The translations under genes were made by a program, and so were the position numbers. From CAZWSX01 sp964636985 (GTDB lineage Bacteria > Planctomycetota > Planctomycetia > Pirellulales > Pirellulaceae), in NCBI GenBank assembly GCA_964636985.1, contig CAZWSX010000002.1:386315-450314 (forward strand): a stretch of 64,000 bases of DNA. The letters are read 5' to 3'. The notes under the pieces are model-generated. The model had not been told where the DNA came from, searched no databases, and saw nothing but the letters and a program-made list of their open reading frames with translations. How positions within the stretch are numbered: position 1 is the stretch's first letter; each line of letters starts with the position of its first letter. This document shows positions 42,201 through 50,889 of the stretch, piece after piece.

Positions 42201-44689
42201 GTTGCATTCCCGGCGTTAGCTGCCGTGACGTTGAATGTCGCGCCAGCGGTTTTCTTGATGGTGAGTGTGTCGCCGGTGGTGTTGGTGCCTCCGTCCACAG
42301 TCCCGCCGACCGAACCGGTATCACTGACGACAATCGAATCGTTTCCGCCGAGCGCGGAGATGTTGCCGCTCAATGCGGCGTCGATGTTGAACACGTCGGC
42401 GCCGGCGTCGCCCGTCAGATTCTCGATGCCGGTAAAGGTGACGATCCCGGCTACGTTGCCCGCGTTGGCGGCCGTCACGTTGAATGTTGCGCCAGCCGCT
42501 CTCTTCACCGTGAGCGCGTCGCCCGTGCTGTTTGCACCGCCATCGACGGTCCCGCCTACGGAACCCGCAGTGCCGATGACGATCGAGTCGTCGCCGCCGA
42601 GGCCTGAGATATTGCCGCTCAGCAAGGCATCGACGTTGAACACGTCGTTCCCGGCGTCGCCCGTCAGATTCTCGATGCTTGTAAACGTGGGCACCCCGGT
42701 CGCGTTCCCAGCGTTGGCTGCCGTCACATTGAACGTCGCTCCAACGGCCTTTTTTACGATGAGGGTGTCCGCATCGTCGCCGCCGTCAACAATCCCCCCC
42801 ACCGAACCAGCGTTGCCGATGACGATCGAATCGTTCCCCCCGAACGCGGTGACGTTGCCGGTTAGCGTGGCGTCGACATTGAACACGTCCACGTTGTCGT
42901 CGCCAGTCAGGTTCTGCATACGATTGAACGTGCCAACGCCCACGACGTTGCCAGCGTCGAGCGACGTCACATTGATCGTCGCGCTACCTGGTTTATGGAC
43001 AACGAGTGTGTTGCCGGTGTCGTTGCCCCCGTCGAGGGTTCCGCTCAATGAACCTTGGTCTTTTACGAAGAACGTGTCGCCGGCAGTGCCACCGGTCAAG
43101 TTTCCGACACCCGTGAACGCGAACACCCCTGTTGCGGTGCCGGCATTGGCCGCCGTCAAGTTGAATATCGCGCCCGCGATCTTCTTAACGGTTAGATTGT
43201 CGCCCGCGTTGTTACCGCCATCGACGGTTCCCGACACGCTGCCGGTGTTCTCCGCGACAATCGAGTCGGCGCCGCTGCCCGTGCTCACATTTCGCACGTT
43301 CCCGCTGACGGTGACGAGATCGGTACCACCCGCGGTGTTGATATCGAGGACAGGCACGGCGCCCACGTAGCTCGACGCGACTTTGATCTTGTCGTTGCCG
43401 CCGTTGCCGTTGACGATCACTTGCGTGATGTTTGCTAGCGCGACCGTCGTGTTCTCGAACGTGCTTCCTGTCAGCGTGATGTTGCCGGCACTGATGCCGA
43501 TCTCAGCGTCTATATCCGAGCCTGTCGGCAGATTGAACGTGAGGACACCGGCGATGTTGGTGAGATTGACCGGCGACAACCCGGCAAAGGTAACTCTCGA
43601 CGTCCCGCCGGCGGAGATTGCACCGTCAAACTTCCCCGCATATTGATGCGTGGCAGCATAGGTGAGGGTCACGCCCGACGCATCGCTGAAAACGAGCGAG
43701 TCGTGATCGGCCGCACCGCCACCACCGTCAAAATCGACGACGACGTTGCTTGGCAACGCTCCGGTCACCTGCAACACATCGCTTCCCCCGCCGCCGTTGA
43801 TCTTGATGTGTCCGGCGAACAACGCGGCGGCGATGCGAATCGACTTGCCTCCATCGAAGAGCGTCCAACCAGCGGGTGCCGAATTGAACGTGCCAAGATC
43901 GCCAGCGGCGTGAGTGACGACAATATCTGTCCCATCGACCTGGACAGCGTACTTGTTATTGAGGCCAGCCTGATCGGTCAGGACCAGGTCGCTGCCAACC
44001 ATCTCCGCGGACGTCGACTGAACGTTCACTGGCAACGTGAATACGGTGCTCGTTCCCCCGTCTTTGTCGTACACGCGCGCATAGATCGTTTGCGCGCCGG
44101 CGGTAGCGAAGCTGAACGACGTTGCGTTGGAAGTTGATGCCGCCGCGTAGTTGGCGGCCAGGCCCGCCATCGACGTAGCAAAGCTGAATTTCAGGGTCGC
44201 CAGGTCGGCCGATACGTCCGACCCGCCGTTGATCGTAAAGGTGCCATTCGTAAGTACAGCCAGAGTCGCTGGGCCCGTCAAACTGACGGCCGTGGGCGAG
44301 ACGTTGGTGACGGTAATATTGAACGACTGGGTTTCGCTCGACCCGCCATCGCTGTCGGCCATCACCGTGATCGAGAGGACATTCGCTCCGTCGAGCACGC
44401 TCGCATCATCAACCGACACGACCCCGGTGCTGGCGTCGATCTTGAAGGCGCTATTGGCGCTGTCGGTCAACGAGTACGTGATCGTGCCGCCGAGGTCAGA
44501 CGATGCGGTGATGCCGGCCGCGTCGTTCACCAGCGCCGTCTCAGCCACCAGGTTGCTGGTGGCGTCGAGGTCGGTGATCGCCATCACGCGCCGATCTTCG
44601 AGGCCTTCAAAAAACAACTTCCTGGCGCGGGTCTTGGAGGCTCGGCGGCGGTGTGAATCAGAACGGTATGAATCAGACTGACGGAACAT
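36257..44689 (-). CDS. Giant repeat-containing surface protein with LEPR-XLL-like N-terminus
   Basis: The 2810-residue protein starts with a basic stretch and KLFFEGLEDRRVMA (about 24-37), the LEPR-XLL-like signature found at the start of many large planctomycete exported proteins. A cadherin-like domain (about 45-130) and a PKD-like beta domain follow. About 12 repeats of roughly 82 residues lie between about 480 and 1460, each containing NLTGD, FNVDAALSG, GGNDSIVV, GSVGGTVDGG and KKAAGATFNVTAANAG. More beta-rich sequence follows (VTGTTAVGG and KSITVKGDFND types), then a long C-terminal part without an anchor I recognise. Gly/Asp/Asn-rich turns suggest a beta-helix or beta-roll that may bind calcium. 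It probably lies on or outside the cell surface, in adhesion or the envelope (inference). It is divergent from the 1801-residue kinase gene. Confidence 0.85.
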   Translation of the reverse strand: MFRQSDSYRSDSHRRRASKTRARKLFFEGLEDRRVMAITDLDATSNLVAETALVNDAAGITASSDLGGTITYSLTDSANSAFKIDASTGVVSVDDASVLDGANVLSITVMADSDGGSSETQSFNITVTNVSPTAVSLTGPATLAVLTNGTFTINGGSDVSADLATLKFSFATSMAGLAANYAAASTSNATSFSFATAGAQTIYARVYDKDGGTSTVFTLPVNVQSTSAEMVGSDLVLTDQAGLNNKYAVQVDGTDIVVTHAAGDLGTFNSAPAGWTLFDGGKSIRIAAALFAGHIKINGGGGSDVLQVTGALPSNVVVDFDGGGGAADHDSLVFSDASGVTLTYAATHQYAGKFDGAISAGGTSRVTFAGLSPVNLTNIAGVLTFNLPTGSDIDAEIGISAGNITLTGSTFENTTVALANITQVIVNGNGGNDKIKVASSYVGAVPVLDINTAGGTDLVTVSGNVRNVSTGSGADSIVAENTGSVSGTVDGGNNAGDNLTVKKIAGAIFNLTAANAGTATGVFAFTGVGNLTGGTAGDTFFVKDQGSLSGTLDGGNDTGNTLVVHKPGSATINVTSLDAGNVVGVGTFNRMQNLTGDDNVDVFNVDATLTGNVTAFGGNDSIVIGNAGSVGGIVDGGDDADTLIVKKAVGATFNVTAANAGNATGVPTFTSIENLTGDAGNDVFNVDALLSGNISGLGGDDSIVIGTAGSVGGTVDGGANSTGDALTVKRAAGATFNVTAANAGNVAGIVTFTGIENLTGDAGADVFNIDAALSGNISALGGNDSIVVSDTGSVGGTVDGGTNTTGDTLTIKKTAGATFNVTAANAGNATGVFAFTGIENLTGDAGNDVFNIDAALSGNISALAGNDSIVVGNTGSVSGTVDGGSNTTGDTLAVKKAAGATFNVTAANAGNATAVFAFTGMENLTGDTAGDVFNIDASLSGNVTGLGGNDSIVVGNSGSVGGTVDGGNDAGDTLTVKKAAGATFNVTAANAGNATGVFAFTGVENLTGDTGADAFNIDASLSGNVTGLGGNDSIVVSNSGSVGGTIDGGNNAGDTLTVKKAAGATFNITSANAGNATGVFAFMGIGNLTGDVANDQFNVDAALSGNITALGGDDAIVVGNNGSVGGTVDGGGNGATGDTLTVKKAAGATFNLTAANAGSATGVFAFTGMENLTGDAGADIFNVDAALSGNISGLGGNDSIVVSNAGSVGGTVDGGSNTTGDTLTVKKAAGATFNVTAANAGNATGVFAFTAIENLTGDAGNDQFNVDAALSGNITALGGNDSIVVSNAGSVGGTVDGGSNTTGDTLTVKKTAGATFNVTAANAGNATGVFAFTGIENLTGDAGADVFNVNAALSGDILALGGNDSIVIGNAGSVAGTVDGGSNGAAGDTLTVKKAAGATFNVSAANAGNATGVFAFTGIENLAGDAAADLFNVNAALSGNISGLGGDDTIVVGSGGSVAGKIDGGSHSSPQGDKLDVTALTTPTIHFDASLNLGDVVGAVGSFTNIETIDATQADYIFTSPTGSGVYINGFTAGKGGSGYTFDATAYTSTPLSPLPTAIVNLWGVQNIVTQATTGSHDVVWVDTSGQIEGAISTSAGDDLVQVDGKLVGTITTNDGADSVLITGTSGSIFTGADNDQVTVSGTIDDATKNQIDVGDSDSATGNKVALSGAKAGNSKNLDVLGGAHRDTVNIGPLTTDIADLTIDTKAGATDAINVVVGDVTLGGVAAFTSATTNIDSGRTLSATSVAINGNLVFRGDGAVAATTGDVAVTGTTAVGGADAITASQGSITLSKQVAGAGSLTTSSGKDTTFEKNVELGGDSISTVGTMPVAPAGTFAGTLTANESVKAKSITVKGDFNDMAVFHSTVTSTGGSITLGTGAAAAAKLAAVQFNDNVTASPATSDVVIWAGKTTLANGIVVNVGRNVTVNGNLDFAGDGEIDAVTGSVAVTGTTAIGGDDLITAAQNITLSGAITGPGSLTTSAGRNTKFGSLVDLGGDLNSTFGTLPAPVVGTLTAIGAVNAKSITMNGDSNDVAEFDSTVTAFDGDIAIGDSTAAAKTLAIVALLGDVEAKGTDVDVNIGASETQLGGHVTAVRDVAIQGFGNSPANGTVKVVATAGEIQIKATNGNIKLANVTNEPANQAATTIDKLTISAAQDVTLASVNLKATQSSSAPMLSVLVDQVFGDFGKLLVTDTATGLRAGAVEVKSNNGIEANYYVSAKGGLNSITFIVVNPYPTLPAVGTSYLHSQYELKLTGATFESDGLITLQSDGDLRVVNGSRLTATDTITIQSDWSQHLYDIEAGRLPFGSIIQIGAASPSDTTTIQTVKNLIIRGRGRADWYLIDPASFASIRNINLSARGGADRLKLMYRQNWQASGGPVSTVTVLGNGINTVIDIDANRDTSFARNLQFTYLAPVGFNPIVPGTGYAGVVGDDVEFRTSAIATNNTSQSFRFQDVAKYLVRAKAGSNSQATILGQLDRENFISVGNIITGGGGSDAGQLENLNDGTSRFRPRLLDVSGNIPPVTSVYPDTTLTDDFNRFGLAGVSVIRVAGGYRADDIRLDVDPRDMKVSGANSFIPVNGVPGVGSSGLVRTIIEGNGARGISSLGEGEVLQGNLQVPFSGNPKVAVSAGVSAIQNYVFGAGFDSRTNTAVPLLGGAANTLTNVRIGIGTNSDYILAAYYMVTNASGVIQQPVGPVAGGGNHTYYATTGTPNDPTDKTGSAIIVGDVVSGTINFVGGEYSERIASGDSFASNYYGITKLDVIAWLKGVFPNSSKRSAVTGAANNTGSMVAKLADINFQFVTLGPGKLPPPRS
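40300..43250 (-). repeat. About twelve tandem 246-bp coding repeats inside the giant gene
   Basis: The segment encoding NLTGD...NVTAANAG recurs about every 243-250 bp, about 12 times; the outermost copies (near 43100 and 40400) are the most diverged. Central copies are very similar at DNA level, as expected for recent duplication or gene conversion. The opposite strand stays open across much of the array for the same reason and should not be read as genes. Confidence 0.8.
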
Positions 44690-45480
44690 GCGACACTACC
44701 GCTGACCAGGCAAAATCGAAGGCAAGATGCGGCTGTGAAACTGCAAGAACGGAATGCCGAGCCGTCGGCGACCGGAGAGGATTCACAAACCGAACCAACC
44801 CCGTAGGTGCTTCCGTCACACTCTCTGGGGGGTGGCAAATTAGTACTTGCCAGTGTGAAAGACAGCCTAATCGGCCCAACCGGAATACATCGCAATGTAG
44901 TTGCGGAAGTTCAATTTCGCAACGAAATGGCGAGACAATTCGTCGTTAAGAGTCCTTCATGAGGCAACAGGGCGCGAATGACGGCCCATGAAAGCCCAGA
45001 GTCCTTGGCCAATACCGCAAAAAAGCGGCTTTTTTCGCCGTTTTTCAGGACGTCGCGCTCGTGCCTCTTGCCAGTTATTGCCAAGGGGCAAGCCGAACCG
45101 GAAGTGGTCTGCGTCGTCGCATGTGCCGGCTCGCATTAACGGCTCTCAGTTCCGACTTGGCGTGACTCAGGGAGCCTTTGATTTTTGTGAGCCCTAAAAG
45201 GATCGCCATCTTCCCCAAGCAATGATCGCCACGAAGTGGAGACGCGGCCTGAGATGTCTGGTGACTCGTAAACTTGGCACCAACGTTCGCGGACGGGAGG
45301 TTGAATTTTTGGAATCCAGCCCGATTCTTCCGCCATGACGGATGCGGTCTTGGCAGAATGGCGACCACGTTGACGTGCAATCGGCCGTTTGGCGCTTGCA
45401 GACCCCCTGCGATCTTTTCAATAATTTGATTGTCTTACAACACTCTTTAGCTGCGGGAATGCGAAGCAGAAGTACGTGCC
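44690..45480. other. Intergenic region between divergent giant-protein and kinase genes
   Basis: About 790 bp with no gene I can support; short frames on both strands have no motif or ribosome site. It must carry the promoters of both large genes. A nested inverted repeat is at 44816-44858, and the last 60 bp before the kinase are A/T-richer than the surroundings. Confidence 0.5.
44816..44858 (-). promoter_or_regulatory. Nested inverted repeat upstream of the giant gene
   Basis: TCACACT (44816-44822) pairs with AGTGTGA (44852-44858); inside, TGGCAA (44833-44838) pairs with TTGCCA (44847-44852). It lies 127-169 bp before the giant gene's ATG and could be an operator or a leader-RNA structure. 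Confidence 0.4.
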
Positions 45481-48400
45481 ATGCGGAAATACGTAATCGG
45501 CGATGAACCTATTGCCGGATATCGGTTAGTCGATCGCGGCGATGGGAAAGGTCCCATCGGCCAAGGTTCCTTCGGTGTCTGCTGGAAAGCGATGGGGCCT
45601 GGTGGCGTCGCGCACGCGATGAAGATCGTCCAAAACTTGGACGGGCGGTTCGCAATCCGCGAGTGGGAATCGTTACAGGACGTAATGAACCTGAAACATC
45701 CCAACCTCTGCCAGATCGCCGGCGTGTGGATTTTGGACGCCGACGGCAAGATCATCGACGAATCGGCAATCCGTCATGTCACCGCCTTGGCCAGGAATGA
45801 ATCCCCAGTCAAAGCAACGCCGAAGTTTACAGCGACCGCCGATCCCAACTCTCATCAGGAGACAACGTGTCCTGCCCCGATGACGCTCGATGCACAAGCG
45901 AGCCTGGCGGCCCTTCAAGCTACGATGGCCCCCATCGAAGATAGCGAAGAGCCTTCGGTCGATATCAATCAGATGACCACCCCCATCAATGCGGGACGGT
46001 CCACGCCGACCACCTCGGCCACGGGCTCCGCAGGCAAAGCGCCTCGGCCGATTGAGGGCGTGACGCTGCCGGAACTCATGCTGGTGTCGCTCATGACGCT
46101 GGGCACCCGCACGATGAAGGATCTGCTTAGCGATCTGGACGAGAACGAAAACATACCGCGCGACGAACTTCTCAGGTATTTCAGTCAAGCGGCGGCCGGA
46201 CTCCAGTACCTCAATTCCGAAGGGGTCCAGCACTGCGATGTGAAGCCCGACAATTTGCTGATCGTGAACGGCGGCGTTCAGATTTGCGATTATGGTTCGG
46301 CCCTCAAGATGATGTTTCACAAGGAGGAAAAGGAGAACAAGGGAACCTCGACGGCCTACGCGCCGCCAGAACTGATCAAGCGCCGGGTGACGCTTCACAA
46401 GTCGATCGACGTCTACTCGCTCGCAATGGCCTATATCGAATTGCGGATCAAGGGCTTTCCATGGCCCAACGAGAGAATCTCGCTGCAGAACTTGCTGGCC
46501 CTGAAGGAGAAAGAGGATTTCGATCTTTCCAAGATCGATCATCTCACCGAGCCGCACAAGTTCGAAAGCGCCGTCCTGCGAAAGGCGCTGAAGGCCGATT
46601 CGAAGGAACGGTTTTCCTCGGTCCAGGAATTCTACGACGCCTTGGAAAGCGTTCCCGATCAGGAGGTGCGAGCAGAACGCGAACGTAAAGACGCGAAGAC
46701 AAGGTTTTGGGTCGGGAGTCTTATCGCTGTTCTGTTACTGGCGGCCGTCGGCGGAGTCGCTTGGGCAGCGATGGCAAACTATTGGACCCCCAAGCGAAGC
46801 GACTTTGCGGCCATGCTCGAGTTGGTCGGCCAAAAGGGGGAAGAGTTCGACGGATACGAGAAAGAACTCCAAGGCATGTTTCAGTCCGGGACCGCCGATG
46901 AGGATCATCGCGCCCAGGACATCGATGCATTCGAGAAAAAAGTCGGCGGTAGCGGACTGGACAAACGGCTGCTCTATCTCGCCGCCTGGACGAAACTCAC
47001 CGAGCCAACTCCCAACGCCGAAGAGGATCATCGGACTTGCCGGGCGATTGAAGCGGCGCTTTCTCCATCGTCTCCATTTGTGGAGATGCCGGAAGCCCTC
47101 GCGGCCTTTGGCGAGCGCCTCGACAAGCTCCTGAATAAACGGGAGAGCGAAGTCCACGCCCTCGAGCTTGCCGGTGCGGAAAACTTGGCGGCCAGCTTGC
47201 GGCGACTTGCCGTCACCATTGAAGAGCGATGCGCGTATTTTGACGCGGATGCTCAAGCCGCCCGCTTGGCCAAGGCAAATCTCGCCAAGACCGTCCTCGA
47301 CGTTCGCACCAACAAAATCAAACCTGAAGAGTTGAAGGCCCTTCCCGCTTCGATTGAGAAATGGCGAAAGGATCTGGCGTCCGCAAGCAAAACAGCTTCG
47401 GGAAGTGACCCTTCGTCCGATGGCGCGACGGAAACGATTCCCGACTACGGGAAGCAGTGCGATCTCCTCGTGGCATGGGCCACTGTCAAAGTCGACCCCA
47501 GTGCGTTTCTGGCGACCGTAGGAAGTACGGGCGACATGAACGAAAGCTCCCTTAAGGCCGCCGCTGCGGAACCGACGTTCGAGCGGAATTTGAAGCTGCG
47601 GAAAGAAATCGAAGCGTCCGTGGAGTCGTTCGCGGTGACTTATCCCGACGCGAAGTCGGAACTCATGGGAAAGGCCCGCGTCGTTTTGGGCGGAGAGGCG
47701 ATTTCGCGAATTGCGCTCGGTCGCGCCCAGCAGCGGTTGTCGAAAGGCCAATGGGAGGAGGCAGAATCGGAACTGGGAACGATTGAGTCGTCGGCACTGA
47801 AAGAACCGCAGCTCAGTCGAAACGAGTTGTTGCGAATCTGGTTCGACTACGGAAGCGGCAAGAAAACGGACTTCGCAGCCGACGATTTGAATGGCGCGAT
47901 CAAGGCTCGCAAAGACTGGCCTAACGAATTCAAATCGGCTGTCAGCGCTATCTCGGCCTGGGCGACCGACCCGAATCAATCGGAAGTCTCCCGCTCCAGC
48001 CAATTGCTCGACGCCTTGAGTGACAAAAGTGCCGGCAGCCAGGCAGCGGCAAACGACCCGTTGTCCGACTGCGAACGTGTGGCGCGAGAATTTCGACTGA
48101 ATCGGCTGCTCAAAGATGGCGACCCGGCCTCGAAGTTTTCCATCTTGGCAAAAGACGCGGCGTTCCTCTTCAAGACTCCTTCGATCGCCGCGGAAACTCG
48201 CCAGCTTGCCGCCGCTGTTTTGTGCGACATCGGCGGAGTTGCGGCAACGCCGGAAACGTTCGTCACGAAAGAACAAGCCGACGAAGCCGCCCGGCTTCTC
48301 CGTGGCACCGATCCACGATCGCCCTACTTGGACTATGCCCTAGCCATTCATGACTTAGGCACTTCCGAAGACGCTCAAATCAAGGATTCGATCGACATCC

Positions 48401-50886
48401 TTAAGAGGCGCGATCCAACGGTCGGCGGCAACTCTGCCGACGCACAGGAATATCTGCCACTACGGCGATTTGCCGTCGCAAAGGCGTTGCTATCGAAGGC
48501 CTTGATCGCGGCTCCCTTGGACAAAGTGAATTTGTTGGGCGGTGCTACCAAGACGATTCCTGATCCGCTGCGACTCGCCGAAAACTGGTATCCAGCGTCA
48601 ACGGAAGCAGCGAGCGAAGAGGTCGTGAATCTGGGCCGCCAAATCGCTGCGTTAGGGCTGCTGCTCGGCGCGCCTGATTCTCTCGGGGCAATCGTCAATC
48701 CCGCATTTGACGACACGTCCAAAACAATCGACGAGCTGTGTAACGATGCGGCTTGGACCCCTTATAAAACGTCGCTTCATCTCGCGATCGCGAGGTTGCT
48801 CGCACAATCGCCAACCGAGGGAGAAGTAGCCAATGCGCTTCGCCACTACCAGGTTGTCATCGACGCAACCTACCGACGCGAGTCGAACTGCGTTGGACTG
48901 AAGGCAAACAGCGCCGCCATTAGCGATGTGGTGGCGTACCTCCAAATCATTGGTCCAGCTGCTGCGGCTGCATCCAAGAGCAAAGCCGACGAAGCGGCTG
49001 TTGAGGCGGCGTTAGCCAAAATCTACGAGGCAAAGGTGTTTGTGTTGGATCGCGCCTTTTTGCAATCGCGCGAGATGGGCTTTACGGAAAAGAGCGCGAA
49101 CAACGAATTGATTGCCGCAACCGAGATGGCGCTGAAGTACATCCCTGCCGATGCGGTGGAGCTGCGGAGTCGAGTTCTCGAAGCCAGGTTCTGGAGCCAG
49201 GAAGGGATCGAGTCGGACAAGGAAAAAATCCTGGCTGAGCTGGAGCCGTTTGTCTCGGCGAACGATTCCGCGAATGCCTCTCTGCCCGAGCTGCTGACGC
49301 TTTCCGGTTATGTGTCGCTGGTTCGATCCGAGTCCCAACCGTCGCAAAGCGACGCGCGGGCGATGCTGGAACTTGCCGAACAAAAATTCGCAACGTCGCT
49401 GGAACGGCTCGAAGCCTTCAAAGGGGGCGTGGACCGGCATCCCGCTGTCTTGAAGAACCGCGCGGCCATTGTGCGACTGTACCTGGGGCAAACCAAGGTC
49501 CAACTCGCCTTCCGCTTGGACACCGACAAACTTGCGAAGCTGCAAGAGACGGAAAAACTCTTCGCCGACGTTTTGGAAGTGAGAGATCGGCAGGAAGCTC
49601 TGCGCTATCGTCAGCGTTACGTTGGCTTTCAGTTTCAAGGTAACGCTCTGGAAGATATCGCCGAGTACTGCCAGGCTTCGCTATCGCGCGATGAAACCAC
49701 CGCCTACTACGCCAAAGCCGTTGAATCGTTTAACACCGCTTGGAACAACGCGTTCGACGCCGATACCGATCAGCCGGGATTGAAGATCGGCGAGCTGCGA
49801 TGCCGTTGGAGGCAATACCAATCGTCCGGAAATACAAGCCCGGCGGACCTCGACGATTTGAGTACGTCGTATCGGCAGGAGTTAGTGAAAACGGCGAAGC
49901 TAATCCTTGGAAACAAGGATTTGGATTCCACTGCCGACATCGACGTTCTCCCCGTTGTCGCAAGCCCGTATTCCATTCAAGCAATTGATGCTTTGTTGTT
50001 TCTCGGGCAAATCGAGAAGAAGCGAGGTGCACCAGACAAGGCAGAGCAGGCATGGTCGCTGGGAGCCAAGATCGCCAAAGCGAATCGGTCCAACGATTGG
50101 AGCGAATTCCAAGGCTCATTGATCGATCTGGCACAAGAAGGCAGCGGCAATGGTGCTAAGGTCGATTCGTTCATCGAGGAGATGCGGAGCGCATGGACGC
50201 AGCCCGAGGGGGACGCGCCAGACCAGGTCGAAAAGCTGTGCAAAGACAATTCGACCCGCCGCATTTTTGTGATGTACTTGGAACTCAAGCGGATCGAAGG
50301 AAAACCGGCCGCCGAAACGCCCGAGCAAAAAACGAAGCGGGAGAAGGCCGCCTTCGAGAAGGCGCTGATCCAGCTCGACGACAGCCTGGCGAGTGCCTCG
50401 GCGCGCCAATCGTTTGCGCGGCGCGATCTCAGAATCACCCTCCTTTCCTTTGGCGTTCAGCGGCTGCTCAGGCGAGCAGAAGCACCTGGCGAAGTCGCAC
50501 TGTTGGCGCTGAAGCGGATCGGAGAAATCGCCGCCACGAGCGGTGAAACCGGCGGCGTACCAAGCGACTGGAACGACATCCACTCGGCGCTCAAGGAATA
50601 CGTGAAGCTCCCCATCTTGGTCGACAAGAATGTGGAAAAGAGCCCGCCCAATGGCCCAGCGCTCAAAGCCGTCGTCGATCCGCTATCAAAGATCGATCGA
50701 TGGAAGCTGCAATACTGGGTGACCTGCCTCAAGAACGTCGGCGACTACGGGATCAAGTGCAAGCAGGTTCCGGATTCGAGCCAGACCACCGAAGCACTCG
50801 TTTCGATCTTGAAGCAGATCAACGAGATGCGGTCGGACAACGACGTGTGGGAGCGGCTTATTAACAGTCTCGAAGTGCAAAAATAG
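45481..50886 (+). CDS. Giant membrane Ser/Thr protein kinase with long helical C-terminus
   Basis: The 1801-residue protein begins with a Ser/Thr kinase: IGQGSFGV loop at 26-33, Lys48 in AMKIV, HCDVKPDNLL at 251-260, CDYG with Asp270, and YAPPEL near 293. HRD is changed to HCD and DFG to DYG, but Lys, both Asp and Asn are present, so catalysis is plausible. A low-complexity insert rich in Thr, Pro and Ala occupies about 105-192, inside the kinase lobe. A membrane helix lies at about 410-436. The remaining 1360 residues are helical, charged and TPR-like in feel, without a named domain, and would lie outside the cytoplasm. The gene is convergent with the IcmF-like gene, 3 bp between stops. Kinases such as PpkA regulate type VI secretion; an equivalent role here is inferred from context. 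Confidence 0.85.
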   Translation: MRKYVIGDEPIAGYRLVDRGDGKGPIGQGSFGVCWKAMGPGGVAHAMKIVQNLDGRFAIREWESLQDVMNLKHPNLCQIAGVWILDADGKIIDESAIRHVTALARNESPVKATPKFTATADPNSHQETTCPAPMTLDAQASLAALQATMAPIEDSEEPSVDINQMTTPINAGRSTPTTSATGSAGKAPRPIEGVTLPELMLVSLMTLGTRTMKDLLSDLDENENIPRDELLRYFSQAAAGLQYLNSEGVQHCDVKPDNLLIVNGGVQICDYGSALKMMFHKEEKENKGTSTAYAPPELIKRRVTLHKSIDVYSLAMAYIELRIKGFPWPNERISLQNLLALKEKEDFDLSKIDHLTEPHKFESAVLRKALKADSKERFSSVQEFYDALESVPDQEVRAERERKDAKTRFWVGSLIAVLLLAAVGGVAWAAMANYWTPKRSDFAAMLELVGQKGEEFDGYEKELQGMFQSGTADEDHRAQDIDAFEKKVGGSGLDKRLLYLAAWTKLTEPTPNAEEDHRTCRAIEAALSPSSPFVEMPEALAAFGERLDKLLNKRESEVHALELAGAENLAASLRRLAVTIEERCAYFDADAQAARLAKANLAKTVLDVRTNKIKPEELKALPASIEKWRKDLASASKTASGSDPSSDGATETIPDYGKQCDLLVAWATVKVDPSAFLATVGSTGDMNESSLKAAAAEPTFERNLKLRKEIEASVESFAVTYPDAKSELMGKARVVLGGEAISRIALGRAQQRLSKGQWEEAESELGTIESSALKEPQLSRNELLRIWFDYGSGKKTDFAADDLNGAIKARKDWPNEFKSAVSAISAWATDPNQSEVSRSSQLLDALSDKSAGSQAAANDPLSDCERVAREFRLNRLLKDGDPASKFSILAKDAAFLFKTPSIAAETRQLAAAVLCDIGGVAATPETFVTKEQADEAARLLRGTDPRSPYLDYALAIHDLGTSEDAQIKDSIDILKRRDPTVGGNSADAQEYLPLRRFAVAKALLSKALIAAPLDKVNLLGGATKTIPDPLRLAENWYPASTEAASEEVVNLGRQIAALGLLLGAPDSLGAIVNPAFDDTSKTIDELCNDAAWTPYKTSLHLAIARLLAQSPTEGEVANALRHYQVVIDATYRRESNCVGLKANSAAISDVVAYLQIIGPAAAAASKSKADEAAVEAALAKIYEAKVFVLDRAFLQSREMGFTEKSANNELIAATEMALKYIPADAVELRSRVLEARFWSQEGIESDKEKILAELEPFVSANDSANASLPELLTLSGYVSLVRSESQPSQSDARAMLELAEQKFATSLERLEAFKGGVDRHPAVLKNRAAIVRLYLGQTKVQLAFRLDTDKLAKLQETEKLFADVLEVRDRQEALRYRQRYVGFQFQGNALEDIAEYCQASLSRDETTAYYAKAVESFNTAWNNAFDADTDQPGLKIGELRCRWRQYQSSGNTSPADLDDLSTSYRQELVKTAKLILGNKDLDSTADIDVLPVVASPYSIQAIDALLFLGQIEKKRGAPDKAEQAWSLGAKIAKANRSNDWSEFQGSLIDLAQEGSGNGAKVDSFIEEMRSAWTQPEGDAPDQVEKLCKDNSTRRIFVMYLELKRIEGKPAAETPEQKTKREKAAFEKALIQLDDSLASASARQSFARRDLRITLLSFGVQRLLRRAEAPGEVALLALKRIGEIAATSGETGGVPSDWNDIHSALKEYVKLPILVDKNVEKSPPNGPALKAVVDPLSKIDRWKLQYWVTCLKNVGDYGIKCKQVPDSSQTTEALVSILKQINEMRSDNDVWERLINSLEVQK

Positions 50887-50889
50887 CGT

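Noticed and set aside
40300..43250. Regularly spaced repeats that could suggest a CRISPR-like array
   Set aside because: The period is about 246 bp with coding continuity and diverged units; there is no short repeat with unique spacers and no cas gene.
40155..43370. Two long plus-strand open frames (416 and 648 codons) rich in Pro, Ala, Ser and Val
   Set aside because: They are antisense to the repeat array of the giant gene. Their length comes from the repeated codon pattern, they repeat with the same period, and they have no signal or domain.
46735..48276. 513-codon minus-strand frame opposite the 1801-residue kinase
   Set aside because: It is a shadow of the helical part of the kinase gene with no recognisable protein features.
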